Assembly (NCBI GenBank): GCA_023627715.1
Contig: JAMAHW010000050.1
Span: 1-64,000 of the forward strand
Origin: Periconia sp. R9002
Lineage: Eukaryota; Ascomycota; Dothideomycetes; Pleosporales; Periconiaceae
DNA: 64,000 nucleotides
Reading direction: 5' to 3'
Part shown: in pieces, positions 1 through 14,721 of the stretch
How the letters are laid out: each line of letters starts with the position of its first letter
How positions within the stretch are numbered: position 1 is the first letter of the stretch
The notes under the pieces: generated by a model
The model's input: only the letters and a program-made list of their open reading frames with translations
What the model was told of the DNA's origin: nothing
The model's database searches: none
Position numbers and translations under genes: made by a program

Positions 1-430
1 AAAGTGTTAAAGTGTCTTCTTTTTTATAATTAATTAGTAAAATTAGTTATAGTATTAATACTAGTTAGTAATCTTATAGTAATATTCTAGGCTAGAGACG
101 TATATATAGTAACTTATTAGTTATATAATTAAAGCTTAAGGTTTAGTGTTCTAGGTCTTCTTAATAAATCTATCTACTATCTAGCTTCTACCTTAGATTT
201 ATATATATAAGCGCTATCTAAAGTATTAGTTACCTCTAGATATTTAGTTATATAATTATCTAGCTAATCTTTAGCTATTATATTTTAAAAGGATAGTAGG
301 CTATATCCACTATAGATAATATTAAAGCCTTAGTTACTTATATACACTATTGTAAGAGCCGCTTTAGACTTATACTATTCTAGATAGGTTAGATAGCTCT
401 AGCGTGATATTCTAACGTTCTTATATTCTA
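1..430. repeat. AT-rich, TpA-dense block, probably a RIP-degraded repeat
   Basis: The first ~430 bases are strongly AT-rich, crowded with TA steps and CTAG/TATA strings, and hold no reading frame of any length. Composition switches to ordinary mixed sequence between about 420 and 480. This is the look of a repeat mutated by repeat-induced point mutation (CpA to TpA), which is common in Dothideomycetes. I cannot identify the original element because no protein-coding or terminal-repeat signal survives. The block is cut by the window edge. Confidence 0.55.
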
Positions 431-1324
431 GAAAGACGTGCGAGCATGGCGCGATATCTGTACCTATCAATATGTACCTAGGTACCTAACTGGATATATT
501 ACAGCAGATTAATAGTTACCTATGTACATATAGACTCTGGGCTGTAGAATACATCGCATAACTACATTCGTCGAGTGTACAGCGCATTCAAGTGGATTAA
601 TGCATAACTAGATAGGAGCCACATAGATTTATACATGCCTACATAGGTATGCCTACATGTAGGTAGCCTCACAAGTATGCGGTGAAGCGCCGACTGGGCC
701 AGGGCTAGCGTGATTGGCGAGCTCCCATCTCTCTGCCATCCCCTCCACCACCATCACCATCACACACACACACAATCAACCGCCCGCCATCAGCCTCACC
801 ACATCCCGCCGTTGACCCTGAACCCTAAACCGCCGTATCTACAGCTGCCACTCACCCCCCGCCCCCTTCCTTCCGTGCCCCTCGCTTCATTGTCTGCCCC
901 GACCGTCGCCTTGAAACCTCGCCGTTCTGACGTTTCGAGTTTCAACGACATATCCACCGCGTCCTTCTGGCTTCTTCAGCCCTCAATCCCCGTGCTTTTG
1001 GGGACCATATAGTCAGAAAGTAGGTATATGTCCATGGGCCGCTCGCTGCCCCGTCCTCAACCCTCCTGACCTTCCCCTCTGTGGTCAACAGCGGGACTGA
1101 CTTGCATGACTGCCAGACACTTTCACTTCACCCTTTAGACCTGTGGATGCAATAGTATTGTCTGACAGCTGCTCGACTACCCCACGTCGAAGCCTGTGCT
1201 GCAGCAAACTTTTCCTCGTCGCCTTCTTATCGAAGCATTCGTACTCCTTAGGCAGCTGCCTGCTGCATACCTACATACCTTCTTGGAGAACTTCTACCCC
1301 TATCACATTGCATCTCCTGCCAAC
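431..1324. other. Upstream region of CDC42
   Basis: This stretch has no gene I can support. 460-665 carries several short palindromic TACCTAGGTA/TACATGTAGGTA-type strings. 710-1320 is C/T-rich, as in fungal promoters and 5' leaders, and probably holds the CDC42 promoter and leader. A 100-codon open frame at 710-1012 is low-complexity (His/Pro/Thr) and looks accidental. Confidence 0.5.
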
Positions 1325-2153
<829 letters not shown>

Positions 2154-2855
2154 GCGAGGGGGATAAGAGGAGGGTGCTTCAATTCTGAATGAGTTCTTAT
2201 AGGCCCGGCGTGATTTTTGGATACCTTGCGAATTGCTGGCGCCATGTGGGTAGCGATGTCTTAAGATGCTCCACACCTTTTGTTTCCAATCAAAGTTCGG
2301 TTTGCTTATCTCAAATTAGCCTCATGGCGAGCTGTCTCGTTCTTTTGAGCATGTTAACTGGATCAAACAGGTGTGGCGGATGGGAAGATAGTCAACACTG
2401 GAATGGCACGAGAGATAGGTTTTGAGTAGTGATAGAGCCGTGTGCCAAGGGCTCGGGTGCTGCAGGAAGACAGTACGTGTATGTATGAAAGCTTTTCTCT
2501 CATTGTGCGCAATCTTGATTGTTTTTCCTTGTGCTCCAGGGTTGGGCTTGTTTGTTAGCGCAAATTATTGGTTGTGGAGGTGGCTCGTTGGCAGGGAAAA
2601 ATGTCATCAACACACAACAGCTCGAATCAAAACAAACCGACACAATCCCAGTACCACCAAAACAATGCTCCACCCCGCACCACCTGCCATGATATTGCCA
2701 CTCGATTACCCTGTTCATCTTTTACACTAAGCTTCACCTAGAAGAAGGAATATACCGCCGCTCTAGCAAACGGATTCGCCCTGTGCGTACTAGCAAGTTT
2801 TGATTAAGGCCCCTCCTGCTGTCAAGTCAGTCCAGGGCGGCCGGTGAAAGATACC
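2154..2855. other. Intergenic region between CDC42 and the 865-aa gene
   Basis: This holds the CDC42 3' region and the upstream region of the next gene. Short open frames (for example 2422-2730) have no protein-like character and no splice support. I see nothing else in it. Confidence 0.5.
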
Positions 2856-5690
2856 ATGGCGTCACCTCATGAAGACAGCAGAAGGCGCCCTGAGCGGATT
2901 AATGTCCCCGATTTTGTCACATATCCTGCATCAGCAAGTTCTGCTCCCGATACATTCGCGATTGCAACTCAAGTGGACAAGAGCGGAAATTTTAAGCAGC
3001 AAGAGAACATTAGGCTGCAGAGTCCTGCCGTACGTCTTCCTCGCTCAACATCGACCAAGAGTGCGTCGAGCAAGAGCCGCGATTCCGATTCGACAACAGC
3101 CACTCACTTGATGGACCGAGCTCGTGGTTTATCTGTACCTGCTACAAGTCGTCGACACAAGCAACTACTCGACGGCAACGAGGACGCACGTACCGGGCGA
3201 GCCAAACTTGAGGCTGAAACAGAACAAAAATACCATAGGATGATGGGGCAGATACCGAATACCCCAGTGAAAGGTTAGTAACTCAATGGAGAAATCAAAC
3301 TTGTAATTGCTTACCAGGATAGATACCCGACCCTCCAGTTCTGATGTTCATTATCAAATCAATGATCTCAGACCCAGGGTCTCCACCGTCAGCAGATCAT
3401 CGACAAGCGAGAGTAGTGATCGCACAAAGAGCCCCAAGAAGAAGTTCTTTGGCGTTAGTCTACCATCATTCAAGGTTGCGAGTAATCCTAACTCCACCAC
3501 TCCGCCTCCAGCTTTGCCTGGGAAAGTCGCAAAAATACTCGGGTCTAGCCCACCGCCTACGAAGAATCGTAACAAACTTCCCTACTCCAATAGGTCCTTA
3601 CCATCCTCTTCAGCCTCTCGTTCTGCCAACATATCGAAGGTAGTTCCTTCCAGCGCATATCGCCAACATGCTCAATACCATCGCAGCTACCATCGTCGCC
3701 CCATTATCTATCCTGGAGACAGCAGTTACCCTCGCAGGCGTGCAAGTAGTGGAAAACCCTCGGCAAAGGATCGAATTCAGTTAACTGAGCACACGTCCAA
3801 ATCGTCACATGTGCGCACATCATCATCTGAGTCGGTCGTGGCACCCACTCCTCCACAGAAAGACACGCCACCTAGTGGTGGATTTGCATCTGCTATTCAT
3901 CAGATTAGCAGTATGGACAATACTGTACATGATGAACCGGCACCGAAGCGGGAAAAAATTGTCGATTATGAAATGAGATCGCACATGCCAACGCTCTTTG
4001 CACTGGATCCTGGTTGCAGACCACAACCCGGTTATAGTCCTACCAAACACTGTCCCCAGGGCGCCGAAGAGTATGCCAAATTTGTGGAATGCGAGCGCAT
4101 TGAATCAGCATATGGTGCCGTTGATAGGGGAAGCCTTGAATCGAGTTCGGAACGTAGTCTACGTATGGGAATGGACGAGGCGGTTCGTGGATGTAACGAT
4201 AACGAAGCCAGTAAAGTGGCGCCCTTGGATAACTCTTTCCTGGAACAGCCGCAGAGGCCTACAAGCCCCTTGTTCTTTAAGGTAGAAGCAGATACAAGCT
4301 CGCATCCAGATTATCTTCCCATAACAACATATCAGTTGTATCCTGCAAGCATCGTCGATATCGCTGGAAACAGGGTGAGTCAACGTTTTCTCTCGTCACT
4401 GGGGATCTTTGGAGTGCTTGAGTTGCCTATTTTTTTTTTTTCGTTAAAACCATGCTGTTTGCACGTTGACAGCTATCTTGTGTTCGCTCCTCATACGTTT
4501 TTGCCTCGTTGCCTCAATTCGGGCTCATCCTCTCCAGTATGCTATAACTAACATGGACGCAGATGGATGCCGACCGTTTATCAGTCGCGGTGTCATCAAG
4601 CATTGCCACTACCCATTCATCCCTCGGCAATGCCCAGAATTTGGTTGATACACTTGTGCAAGGGCGAGTGCCTCCCCGAGCCGCCAACAGTGCTACTCCC
4701 ACGACCAACTCCGATTCTGCTGCGCCCCATTGTGCAGCGCAACATCATTTATCCAAGATGGTATACCACGATAAGCAAGAACTTCGGCTCAATCATCCCC
4801 ATTTGTCTCGCTTCGAAGTTGACAATGATCGTTTCCAGCCGCAGAATTCTGCGTCACGATTGACAGACATGCTTAATACAGTCAGCCCCTCGAAAGTTGA
4901 ATTTCACGAGCTTCGTCCCCAAAGTGCCGTGCCAAGCCCTCTCCATCGTAATGGAATACCGCCACAATTCGACTTCGAGCCTACGAGGGCCAAGGGGTCC
5001 CGCTCGGCCGCCCTGAATAAGCTACCAAATGCAAATGACTTTAGCCAGCCACATAGGATGGCCTTTGATGTAGAAAACACGGGTGAGGGAAGGAATAACA
5101 TCCAATTCAGTCCTACCATGGCCAAGATGAAGCGACCGCCCACACGTGACGAGCCCGAGATTGGTCAGAGAATGACTGCATATGAGCACGTCGACCCCAT
5201 GGCTTCCTCGCAACATGACAAGGGCTTCACGAGGCCTATTGACCGAACGGAAAACCCACTCTCGAGCGAGTTGCGTTATTCTGCCATGTTGGAGAAGCGA
5301 CTCGCAGCGGTGGAGTTGGACTACGAGAACCTAAAGTCGCAGATGCACTCCAACTGCAAGAAAGGTAGTGGAAACTCGGACCAGATAGCGAAGCTAAGTA
5401 TGCAGTTGGACAAGCTATCCGAGTATATCAAGTCAGACATCGCGAAGCCTTTGCATGCCCACGTGCACAGATGTGCAGATATGGAGCAGGATATCAAGGG
5501 ACTGCGCCACACCTTGCAGGACCTTCAGCAGACGATGGAGCGAAATGCACCGTGGTCAATGACGCGAGCAGCTTTTCAGTCAACTTCAACATCTCCATTC
5601 CATGATCAACAGGCGGCAAGCACTGGATATTGTGACAACACAGGCTCCCGGAGTGTTGATGCGAAGATTCACAGCGTTTGGGATCAATGA
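2856..5690 (+). CDS. Hypothetical protein with C-terminal coiled coil (865 aa)
   Basis: I do not recognise the family. The model is 2856-3273, 3323-4374 and 4563-5690. The first intron uses donor GTTAGT and acceptor GATAG; the nearer CCAG acceptor at 3317 would put a stop in frame. The second intron (GTGAGT...GCAG) carries a poly-T run. The start chosen is the ATG at 2856 in ACCATGG context. The first ~700 residues are Ser/Pro/Arg-rich and look disordered, with basic patches (for example KSPKKKFFG). Residues ~720-825 form a predicted coiled coil (MLEKRLAAVELDYENLKSQM and a following heptad-like stretch with LSMQLDKLSEYI). No membrane segment or signal peptide is visible. The architecture suits a cytoskeletal or septum/nuclear scaffold, but that is a guess. 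The second splice is secure; the first is less so. Confidence 0.7.
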
Positions 5691-6173
5691 TATGTAACGC
5701 GAGAGGCTGGTTTATACGAGTCGCATCAAGATGCTACATAAGTACCTAACTACGTCGAGGGGGAGGATTACATGAGATTCGAGGGAACGGTGGAGGATAC
5801 GGTTGAGATGAATAAGTAATGTTGGGTAACACGGTTGCAGCCAGTCCGAGCATTTCGTGCTCCAACGGCGTCGTGCCATAGGCTGGGTCTTTTATATGTT
5901 CCTTACCCCGGATTCGTTGGATTTGGCGGGGATGGTTTTTGGGCTAATTGTAGGACCCGCTCCCGTGCGCCACTAGACGAGATTAACTCAATGTAATGAA
6001 TGAATGATGGATGATGATATGAATGACTACGTACCATACGCGTATGATACGGCGATTATTACACGGGCGCCGACCCCCACCTCTCCGAATCCGATCAATC
6101 AGATGCACAAACCAACCCACCCTACGACGGACGGCGACAGGTTCCTTTGCAGCGTATTATCCCTCAACACCAT
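5691..6173. other. Intergenic region upstream of the kinase gene
   Basis: This is the 3' region of the coiled-coil gene and the upstream region of the kinase gene. An ATG-led frame begins at 6004 but ends without joining the kinase frame through any acceptable intron. Nothing else is visible. Confidence 0.45.
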
Positions 6174-8320
<2,147 letters not shown>

Positions 8321-9125
8321 CCGTTAGTGAGGCTACCTACCTACCCAGCGCCACTCGTGCGGGTCTTAATGTGTTCTACTTCACTTTCCCTCATACGGTT
8401 TGGATGACTAAAAAGCTCCCGGGAACACTGTAACAACATCGAATGGCCCTTACTTCTTCACCACTCCTTCCAGGGCACGGAAAAGGTTTGGGGGCTATAG
8501 GGTTCAGGGTAAGGCTCGCAATGAAGGATTACAATGAGCGAAAACGGTCGTGGCCTTGTAAAGTTAACATCATTCGGACGACTTCCCTTTCGTTGGTTAG
8601 CTCTTTGACTTCTCTGTTTTGGTTGCTAGGGGGGGAAAGATCCAGTCCTATCTTTCTCTCTCTGCCCAGAAAGCTGCTAGCAAACAACTTGTCCATCTTT
8701 TAGCGCGCCTTTTCCTTTCTTTTCTTTTTTGTTTTTTCTTCATCTGTTGCACATTCATTTCGTTTTCTTGATATCCATCTGATCCATCTTCACCTAGCTA
8801 GATTTTATGTATCATGCACTTCCTTCTGGCCCGCTGTCGCGCTGTTCTGTATTTCTGTATTTTTCTTTTCTTGAAATGCCAAGGGAATTGTGATAGGCTT
8901 GTGAATGGAAAGTTCGAACTGGCGGTTTAGACGATAGGTCAACGTGACAAAATGCGAATTAGGAGCGCTATAAGTAGATTTCTATGGATACAATGCAGAA
9001 AAACAATGACATTCCAAGCGCGTGATCCTGAGGTGATGCAGCATGTGCTGTAGATCATTTGCGGTGACGGTGAATGGTGTGCTAATGTAGCCCCTTTTTG
9101 GGCTCAGCGTAACTCCCATACACAA
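8321..9125. other. Intergenic region (convergent kinase and twinfilin-like genes)
   Basis: The two neighbouring genes converge here, so this is shared 3' sequence. An 86-codon frame at 8443-8703 has no recognisable features. Pyrimidine-rich tracts occur around 8700-8760. I see no gene. Confidence 0.5.
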
Positions 9126-10552
9126 CTACATCGTCTCCATACCTTCCCACTTTGACTCAGTCCCCACGATCTCATTTCTTAAATACATAGACCTATACTT
9201 TCCGTCTCGGCATCTTTCCTGATGATTGCCATCCAGATTCAAATCGTCAACATCGTGTATTTCGTGTTTTCGATCCACGTGTACCCCAGCGTCTCTAGCG
9301 ATAACGAGGAGGCCTGGAAGTGCAAGAGTGTGTTTCATGCGGAGCTGCACCGAAGCACTGTCGGGCGAGAAGTAGATAAAATGGAGCTCGGCGGTCAGGG
9401 GGTGTCGATAGAAAGTGAACCCCGGAGTGAACCTGGGAAGTAGCGAAGAAAGCTCAGAGGGGAGTACGGCTTTTGGAGAATCGGTGAGCTTAAGCGTGTC
9501 TGTTGAGATGTCTAGATGCTGCATAAAGCATAGCAGAGGGATAGGTGTGGTCAGCAATTAATAATTCAACTAGATACGTGACAGTGTATTGAGAGGGTGG
9601 CAAGGGCATGTAGGCCACCCCAAAAAATAATGCGAGCTCCAGAAAGGAGGGAAGAGATGAAAAGTGGACGTTTACTTACAAGCTGGACAATATCCCCTTT
9701 ACCGCTCAAATGGTGACTCAGAACATCAAGTGCATTGTCGTCAATGTGGTTCTTCATCCTCCGATCGCACAGTCTGCACTTGTTCTGCTTGAATCCGAGG
9801 TCTTTAATCCCATCTACACAGGCACCTTCGTTGCTCGATTCCTCATCTCTTGCGCCTTCTTCGCCATTCCGACCCCTAATACCATGCAAATCTCCATCAT
9901 CCCTTTCCCACGATTTTCCAGCCCCACCCCTTTCATCCCAGGACCTACTGTCGACAACCTCCCCAATCTCTTTACAAACTAAACTCACCACCTCTCCTAC
10001 AGCAACAGATTTCGTCAAGCGTAGCTCGTTGATCACCTCGTTACGGTGACTGAGCAACGCTTGCCTCGTTTGGGAGTCGGCTCGATACGGTACATACGTA
10101 ATGAAGACGAGTTCCTGTTCGCTAACATGTTGGTTTAAGGAAAGAACGACAGAGCGTCGCAAAATTAGGTACATGGAATTTTTTAGTGTTAATAAGGGTT
10201 CAAGTCGATTTAGTGCTTGTTGGAAAGCTGGTTTGCTGCTGTCGAGGGAGGCTGTCGAGGGAAATGGGATGGCTGGGGAGCAAGGGCCAAGTATGCCAGT
10301 GCTGCTATTGTCCGATAAAGGCAATAAGGAAAACGCTTGGGCAAAGAGGAATGGGTGTTTTCTGAAATGAGAGACGGCAGCGTGAGTAGAAGGAGGAATG
10401 TGGATGTCTGGGTGAACTTATCAGCATGGGAACGAAAAAAGCAGGTATTCATCAAGGTACTTAGCTACAGATAACATGTACTCACCCATATTAATGAGAG
10501 TATTTCTCCTTGTTTTACTTTTTAGAGATGGGGAGGCGTGGGACTTGTACAT
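9126..10552 (-). CDS. Divergent twinfilin-like protein with two ADF-H-like regions
   Basis: Exons on the minus strand are 10552-10486, 10407-9680 and 9518-9126. Donors are GTGAGT and GTAAGT, acceptors CCCAG and TGCAG, and phases agree (395 aa). An alternative start at 10489 leaves a 4-nt first exon and 374 aa. The protein follows the window's true twinfilin (36058-37096) through its whole length. SMYLILRRS matches ALYILLRRA; VFITYVPYRA matches VAVTFVPNAA; IDDNALDVL...GDIVQL matches VDDQIATAL...DNLVQL; FTFYRHPLTAELHFIYFSP matches FSFYRHDDPESSIVFISTC. Twinfilin binds G-actin and capping protein through two ADF-H domains and a basic tail. The basic KPKRPGRR-like tail is absent here. The linker carries a CRLC motif followed by His residues. 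The frame is intact, so this is probably an expressed paralog, but sequence drift is large and actin binding is unproven. Confidence 0.72.
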
Positions 10553-11443
10553 AAACAGGAACGGTGATCGAATGCCGGGACGGACGTCTGGTGTTAACCG
10601 CAAGTTTCCGACGAGCGTAAAGGAATGTGATATGAATATCGTACAAACTCACGGATAGTCGGCTATATAAGCTCGACGTGTATTACTTTACTTTTGATCA
10701 TCTCATATTTAAGCCCTATTCAAGGGACGGAACACCGCACACGTACGGGCGGACTTCCGCTGGGAGTATAGAGATCGACCACTTTGACGAAGTATCCAGG
10801 GGCCAAGCTACGAGGCAGCCACTATTGTCGTTTATTATGACATTATAATTCCTATTTGTATGCTTCGTATAGTTAACGTTCAATCACCGCTCCAATTGCT
10901 CTGTCCGGTTTTCACAATTGCACAACTATCTGTGTAGCCTGTAGCCAGCCTCTCAACTATATAGATAGAAACATCTATAAACCACAGTTATACCGTTATT
11001 GGATTGATAAGTCTTGTCCGATGCTATTCATATCGTTCAATGAATGTTATAGTGAGCGGAGAGATGGATATATTTGAGTAAAGAGTATCGACATCTGCCA
11101 GAGCAAAAGACTGGAAAATTGGGAAATTCATAGTCCGAAATCATACTCGCGTTGACCCCGGATACAAAGTCGTCCATTGCATCACTGACGATGCACTGAA
11201 ACCTTTCTAGTTTTCGACGATATTTTACCCACCATATGGGCATATCAAGGTCAGACATCGGCGCGAACCTCTCGCATGTCGCCACCATTGAAGTAAACAA
11301 AGAATAAGATGAGTAAGACCAGTCATAAAGTCAAGTGCGCTAGCCCCAGCAGAGGCCAACCACCCACAAAAAAAAACACCGAACACCACCTCGACGAAGC
11401 GAAGGATGCCATAATTTTTATAGCCTAAACCATGCAGCACTTA
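10553..11443. other. Intergenic region downstream of ATG33
   Basis: This is sequence between the start of the twinfilin-like gene and the end of ATG33, both on the minus strand. It is somewhat AT-rich around 10650-11050. Short minus-strand frames (11037-11300, 11225-11440) show no domain or splice continuation. Nothing further is supported. Confidence 0.45.
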
Positions 11444-12020
11444 TCAAGCACCATCTCCCCACAAACCCACGAGACCCATGGCAAAAGCCAGGCCAACCAC
11501 ACCTGCCCTGGCAGACTCAGTAGTCCTCATCCTTTCGACTGCTTGGCGCACCTGCTCGCCATTGACGTCGTCGCCTTGGTTCTCCAGCTCCAAATTGGAG
11601 AGGGCATCCTTACCCGCGGTAAGGGATATAGCGAGGTCAACGCCGGGCCCGGATACGAAAGTGAAGATGGATGTATAGAGAAGGTATGGGTGACGGAAGC
11701 GACTGGGCGAAAGAAGATAGGCCGAGAACAGAGCAAAGGTGGTGACGTGACGGAGGTAGGAGCTCAAGACGCGGGTTTTGGACGAGACGTAGGTGTAGGT
11801 TGAGCGGGCGGTTACAGCGGTGGGCAGCGTAAGTAGAGCTGGTAAGGCGATTGAAGACAGCGACGCCGAAACACCCTACAGGTGGAGGATTGAGTTAGCA
11901 CATGGTAAACAGGCTTGGATGGGGGTGGATGGCGGGGAAGGCGGGTACGGAACTTACTGTGAGCAGGCCCAGGCTCACGGTCCCAACGAATTTGAGTAGA
12001 GGCACTGTGCGATTCGACAT
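11444..12020 (-). CDS. atg33: Atg33-like mitochondrial outer-membrane mitophagy protein
   Basis: Two exons, 12020-11958 and 11875-11444 on the minus strand, encode 164 aa; the intron has donor GTAAGT and acceptor GTAG. The protein starts MSNRTVPLLKFVGTVSLGLL, followed by a hydrophobic segment with SLSSIALPALLTLP. A second hydrophobic stretch (VTTFALFSAYLL) precedes SPSRFRHPYLLYTS, a motif I associate with filamentous-fungal Atg33 relatives. A further hydrophobic segment lies near the C-terminus (ARAGVVGLAFAMGLVGLWG). Atg33 in yeast sits in the mitochondrial outer membrane and promotes mitophagy in stationary phase. The family is short and poorly conserved, so the name rests on topology and these motifs. 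The gene is divergently arranged with the dienoyl-CoA reductase gene. Confidence 0.75.
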
Positions 12021-12593
12021 GCTTTCAGGGATTGGATGCGATGCTGCACTCGAGGTGGTGGGTGAGGTGGTAGGGAAGTATGTAGGTATACCTAGGTACC
12101 TAGTAACTATTGATGCATGTTGACGTTGGATTCATCGGACCCGGCCAACAAGGCCAAGCGCGCATGGCCCAAGCTCCCTTTTCGAGTACAGTACATGCAC
12201 TACCTATGCGCCATTGATTGTTCAAGTACTTGTTCAGCTCGTGCGCAATTAGCCAACCCCTTCACCTCGAACCCTCTCTTCCTTCCAAACTCAGTCCGCG
12301 CACTGCAAAAGCATCTTCCGTACTCAGCATGTCTACTTAAGTACTAGAGCCTGCGCGAAACAACCGACCGACAAAATGCTGGGGTTCTTACTAACAGCCA
12401 TCCATACATGTACTAGGGATTACTCATTGAACCTCGGCATCCGGGTACATTGAAACATAAAAACATGCCGTAAACATTGAACATCCTCTCACGACAGCAA
12501 CGCCGACGCTTCGCCGTGTGCCATTTCTATTCTCCAAGAAAAATTGCCCGCTATTCCACAAGTCGCTCGACCGCTCTACAACGACCCGCCAAA
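12021..12593. promoter_or_regulatory. Divergent promoter region, ATG33 / dienoyl-CoA reductase
   Basis: This is 573 bp between two divergent start codons. It contains a TACCTAGGTACC-type palindrome near 12085-12105, followed by C/T-rich sequence on the reductase side. No individual factor site can be assigned with confidence. Confidence 0.4.
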
Positions 12594-13638
12594 ATGCCGC
12601 TTGATACCTCCTTGTACGTGAGCAATGTGTGGAAAGAGGGCATCTTCGACAAAAAGGTCGTCTTCTGCACCGGAGGCGCTGGCTCAATATGCTCGGCTCA
12701 AGTCCGTGCCATGGTTTATCTCGGTGCCAACGCCTGCATCATCGGTCGCAATATAGACAAGACGGAGGCCGCAGCCAAAGACATAGCTACCGCCAGGAAG
12801 GGCGCAAAGGTGCTTGGGCTAGGTACTGTGGATGTGAGGAAGCCAGAAGCGCTGGTCGCCGCTGCGGAGCGGTGTGCTCGTGAGCTGGGCTCTATTGACT
12901 TTGTCATGTACGGACTACCCTCGCATGTCGGATTGATCATGGACATTGATGCAGCACAGTGCTGGCGCCGCGGGCAATTTCTTAGCGAGTATCGACAACC
13001 TCTCGCCCAATGCGCTCAAGTCGGTCATGGACATTGATGTCCTTGGATCTTACAACACGGTCAAAGCCACACTCCCCTACCTGATTGAATCGGCGGCAAA
13101 ACACAAGACGGATGGCAGGACCCCTCCGCCCAACGGCACGGGGGGACGGATCATATTTGTCAGTGCAACTCTGCACTACGCTGGGACGCCACTGCAAAGC
13201 CACGTATCCATAGCCAAGGCAGGCGTGGATGCGATGGCCGTCTCGGTGGCTATCGAACAAGGGCCGAAGGGCATCACTTCCAATGTGATTGCGCCAGGTC
13301 CCATTGCGGGGACCGAGGGCATGGACCGGCTGTCGAGAAAAGAGGATCGTAGCAAGTCTTCGAAAATGATTCCATCGCAAAGAATGGGCTCTGTCAAGGA
13401 GATTGCGGACGCTACCGTGTACCTGTTTTCCGACGCGGGAAACTACGTGAACGGAGAGACGATTGTCGGTATGTTTGTTCCTTTGCTTTTGTCTTGGTGT
13501 CGGGCTGACTGTGTCGCAGTTGATGGAGGCCAATGGCATACTGGTGGCATCGACCAGGGGGGGTTTGAATATCCCGACTTTTTACTTTCTGGTGAGGTAG
13601 TGACGGGCGTGGCAGGTGGAAAGAAATCCAAGCTGTAG
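12594..13638 (+). CDS. sps19: Peroxisomal 2,4-dienoyl-CoA reductase (Sps19-type SDR)
   Basis: Exons 12594-12907, 12960-13468 and 13520-13638 give 313 aa with all phases consistent. The enzyme reduces 2,4-dienoyl-CoA with NADPH during peroxisomal breakdown of unsaturated fatty acids. The nucleotide loop is TGGAGSICSAQ. A NAG-like AGAAGN motif is completed by the first splice. The later active-site region reads LHYAGTPLQSHVSIAKAGVD: the Lys is kept but the Tyr of the usual YxxxK is not, which is typical of this SDR branch. VNGETIVVDGG follows, and the protein ends GGKKSKL, a perfect type-1 peroxisomal targeting signal. The upstream in-frame codons to 12477 lack an ATG, so the ATG at 12594 is the start. 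Confidence 0.92.
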
Positions 13639-14690
13639 ACAAGCTATACCTACCTTTGATTATTACCAAGTACCGTGTAAGTACATGTGTAGATATCAAT
13701 GGTACTAGTGCCTGGTATCTACTAGTACCTAGTTAGAGGGCAGGGTGGGCCGGTGGAAGCTTGGACGACGGGAGCACAAACGCCAATGACGACAGGTTGG
13801 GCACATCGTCATCTCTTTCTGCACCCACAGGTCCGATTGCGCCCCAGTAATAATAACAAGGAAACAGCTCGAATGGGTCCATGCCGAGATGCGATACAGA
13901 TCAACCACTGTGCGGCAACCAGTCGAAGCCCAGGGCCCAATGAATTGCTGTAGCCTGCCAACTAACTGTACACTAACTACACCATACATACATACTTGAA
14001 GACGAACTGTACCTCCGAGGATCAAGTCCTCATCACCTTCTTCTTCTTCTCCTCCTCCTCCTCCTCCTCCTCCACACTCGCTTGTTTTGTTGTTTCCTTG
14101 CTTCCTTCTTTGCGTCCGTGTTTCTCTCTTGCTCTTCGCTTCTGCATCCGTCTGCATCCGTCTGCATCGGTCGATAAGGAAAAAGACGGAAACGGGTCCG
14201 GTTGCAAATCACACCCCCCCTCCTCGTCCTCCTCGCTCTTCCCCTCACGGCTTCCAATCTTGTGCGCCGCCGCCGCCGCCGCCGCCCTTTCACAAGCACC
14301 GCGCGACACAAGACGACGGCGGCGAACTGCCTGGTTGGGCTCTGCTGGTGCATGCACGTCATGACAAGAGGACCTTTTGCTGCTTTGGACATCTACACCG
14401 GCAGCGACTCGTCCCCGTGAGGCCTTTGCGACACATATTGATAGGGACCTAGGTGATTGTACAAAAAGTCCAGCGCTTGCCTTGTGCCGTTGGAGGCTAG
14501 TCAACACCGGGGTTCACGCTTCAGGGCTGGCCTAGCGCCCCAGCTTATTGGACTTGGCCGTATCCAGGTGAGTAGTCGCGTATTGGCCTTCTTTTGCCAA
14601 TTATTTCATTGCCTTGAACTTTCTACTCCCCCTCCCACTCCCTCACTCCCTCACTCGCTCAATCGCCATCGCCATCGCCATCAACGACTT

Positions 14691-14721
<31 letters not shown>

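Noticed and set aside
710..1012. 100-codon frame with a six-His run upstream of CDC42
   Set aside because: Low-complexity CAC/CAT-rich leader sequence with no conserved feature; CDC42 has its own clear start at 1325.
14022..14507. Minus-strand frames rich in Glu, Lys and Arg
   Set aside because: They are translations of CTC/TCC and GCC microsatellites upstream of the wall-sensor gene; all three frames stay open, as expected of repeats.
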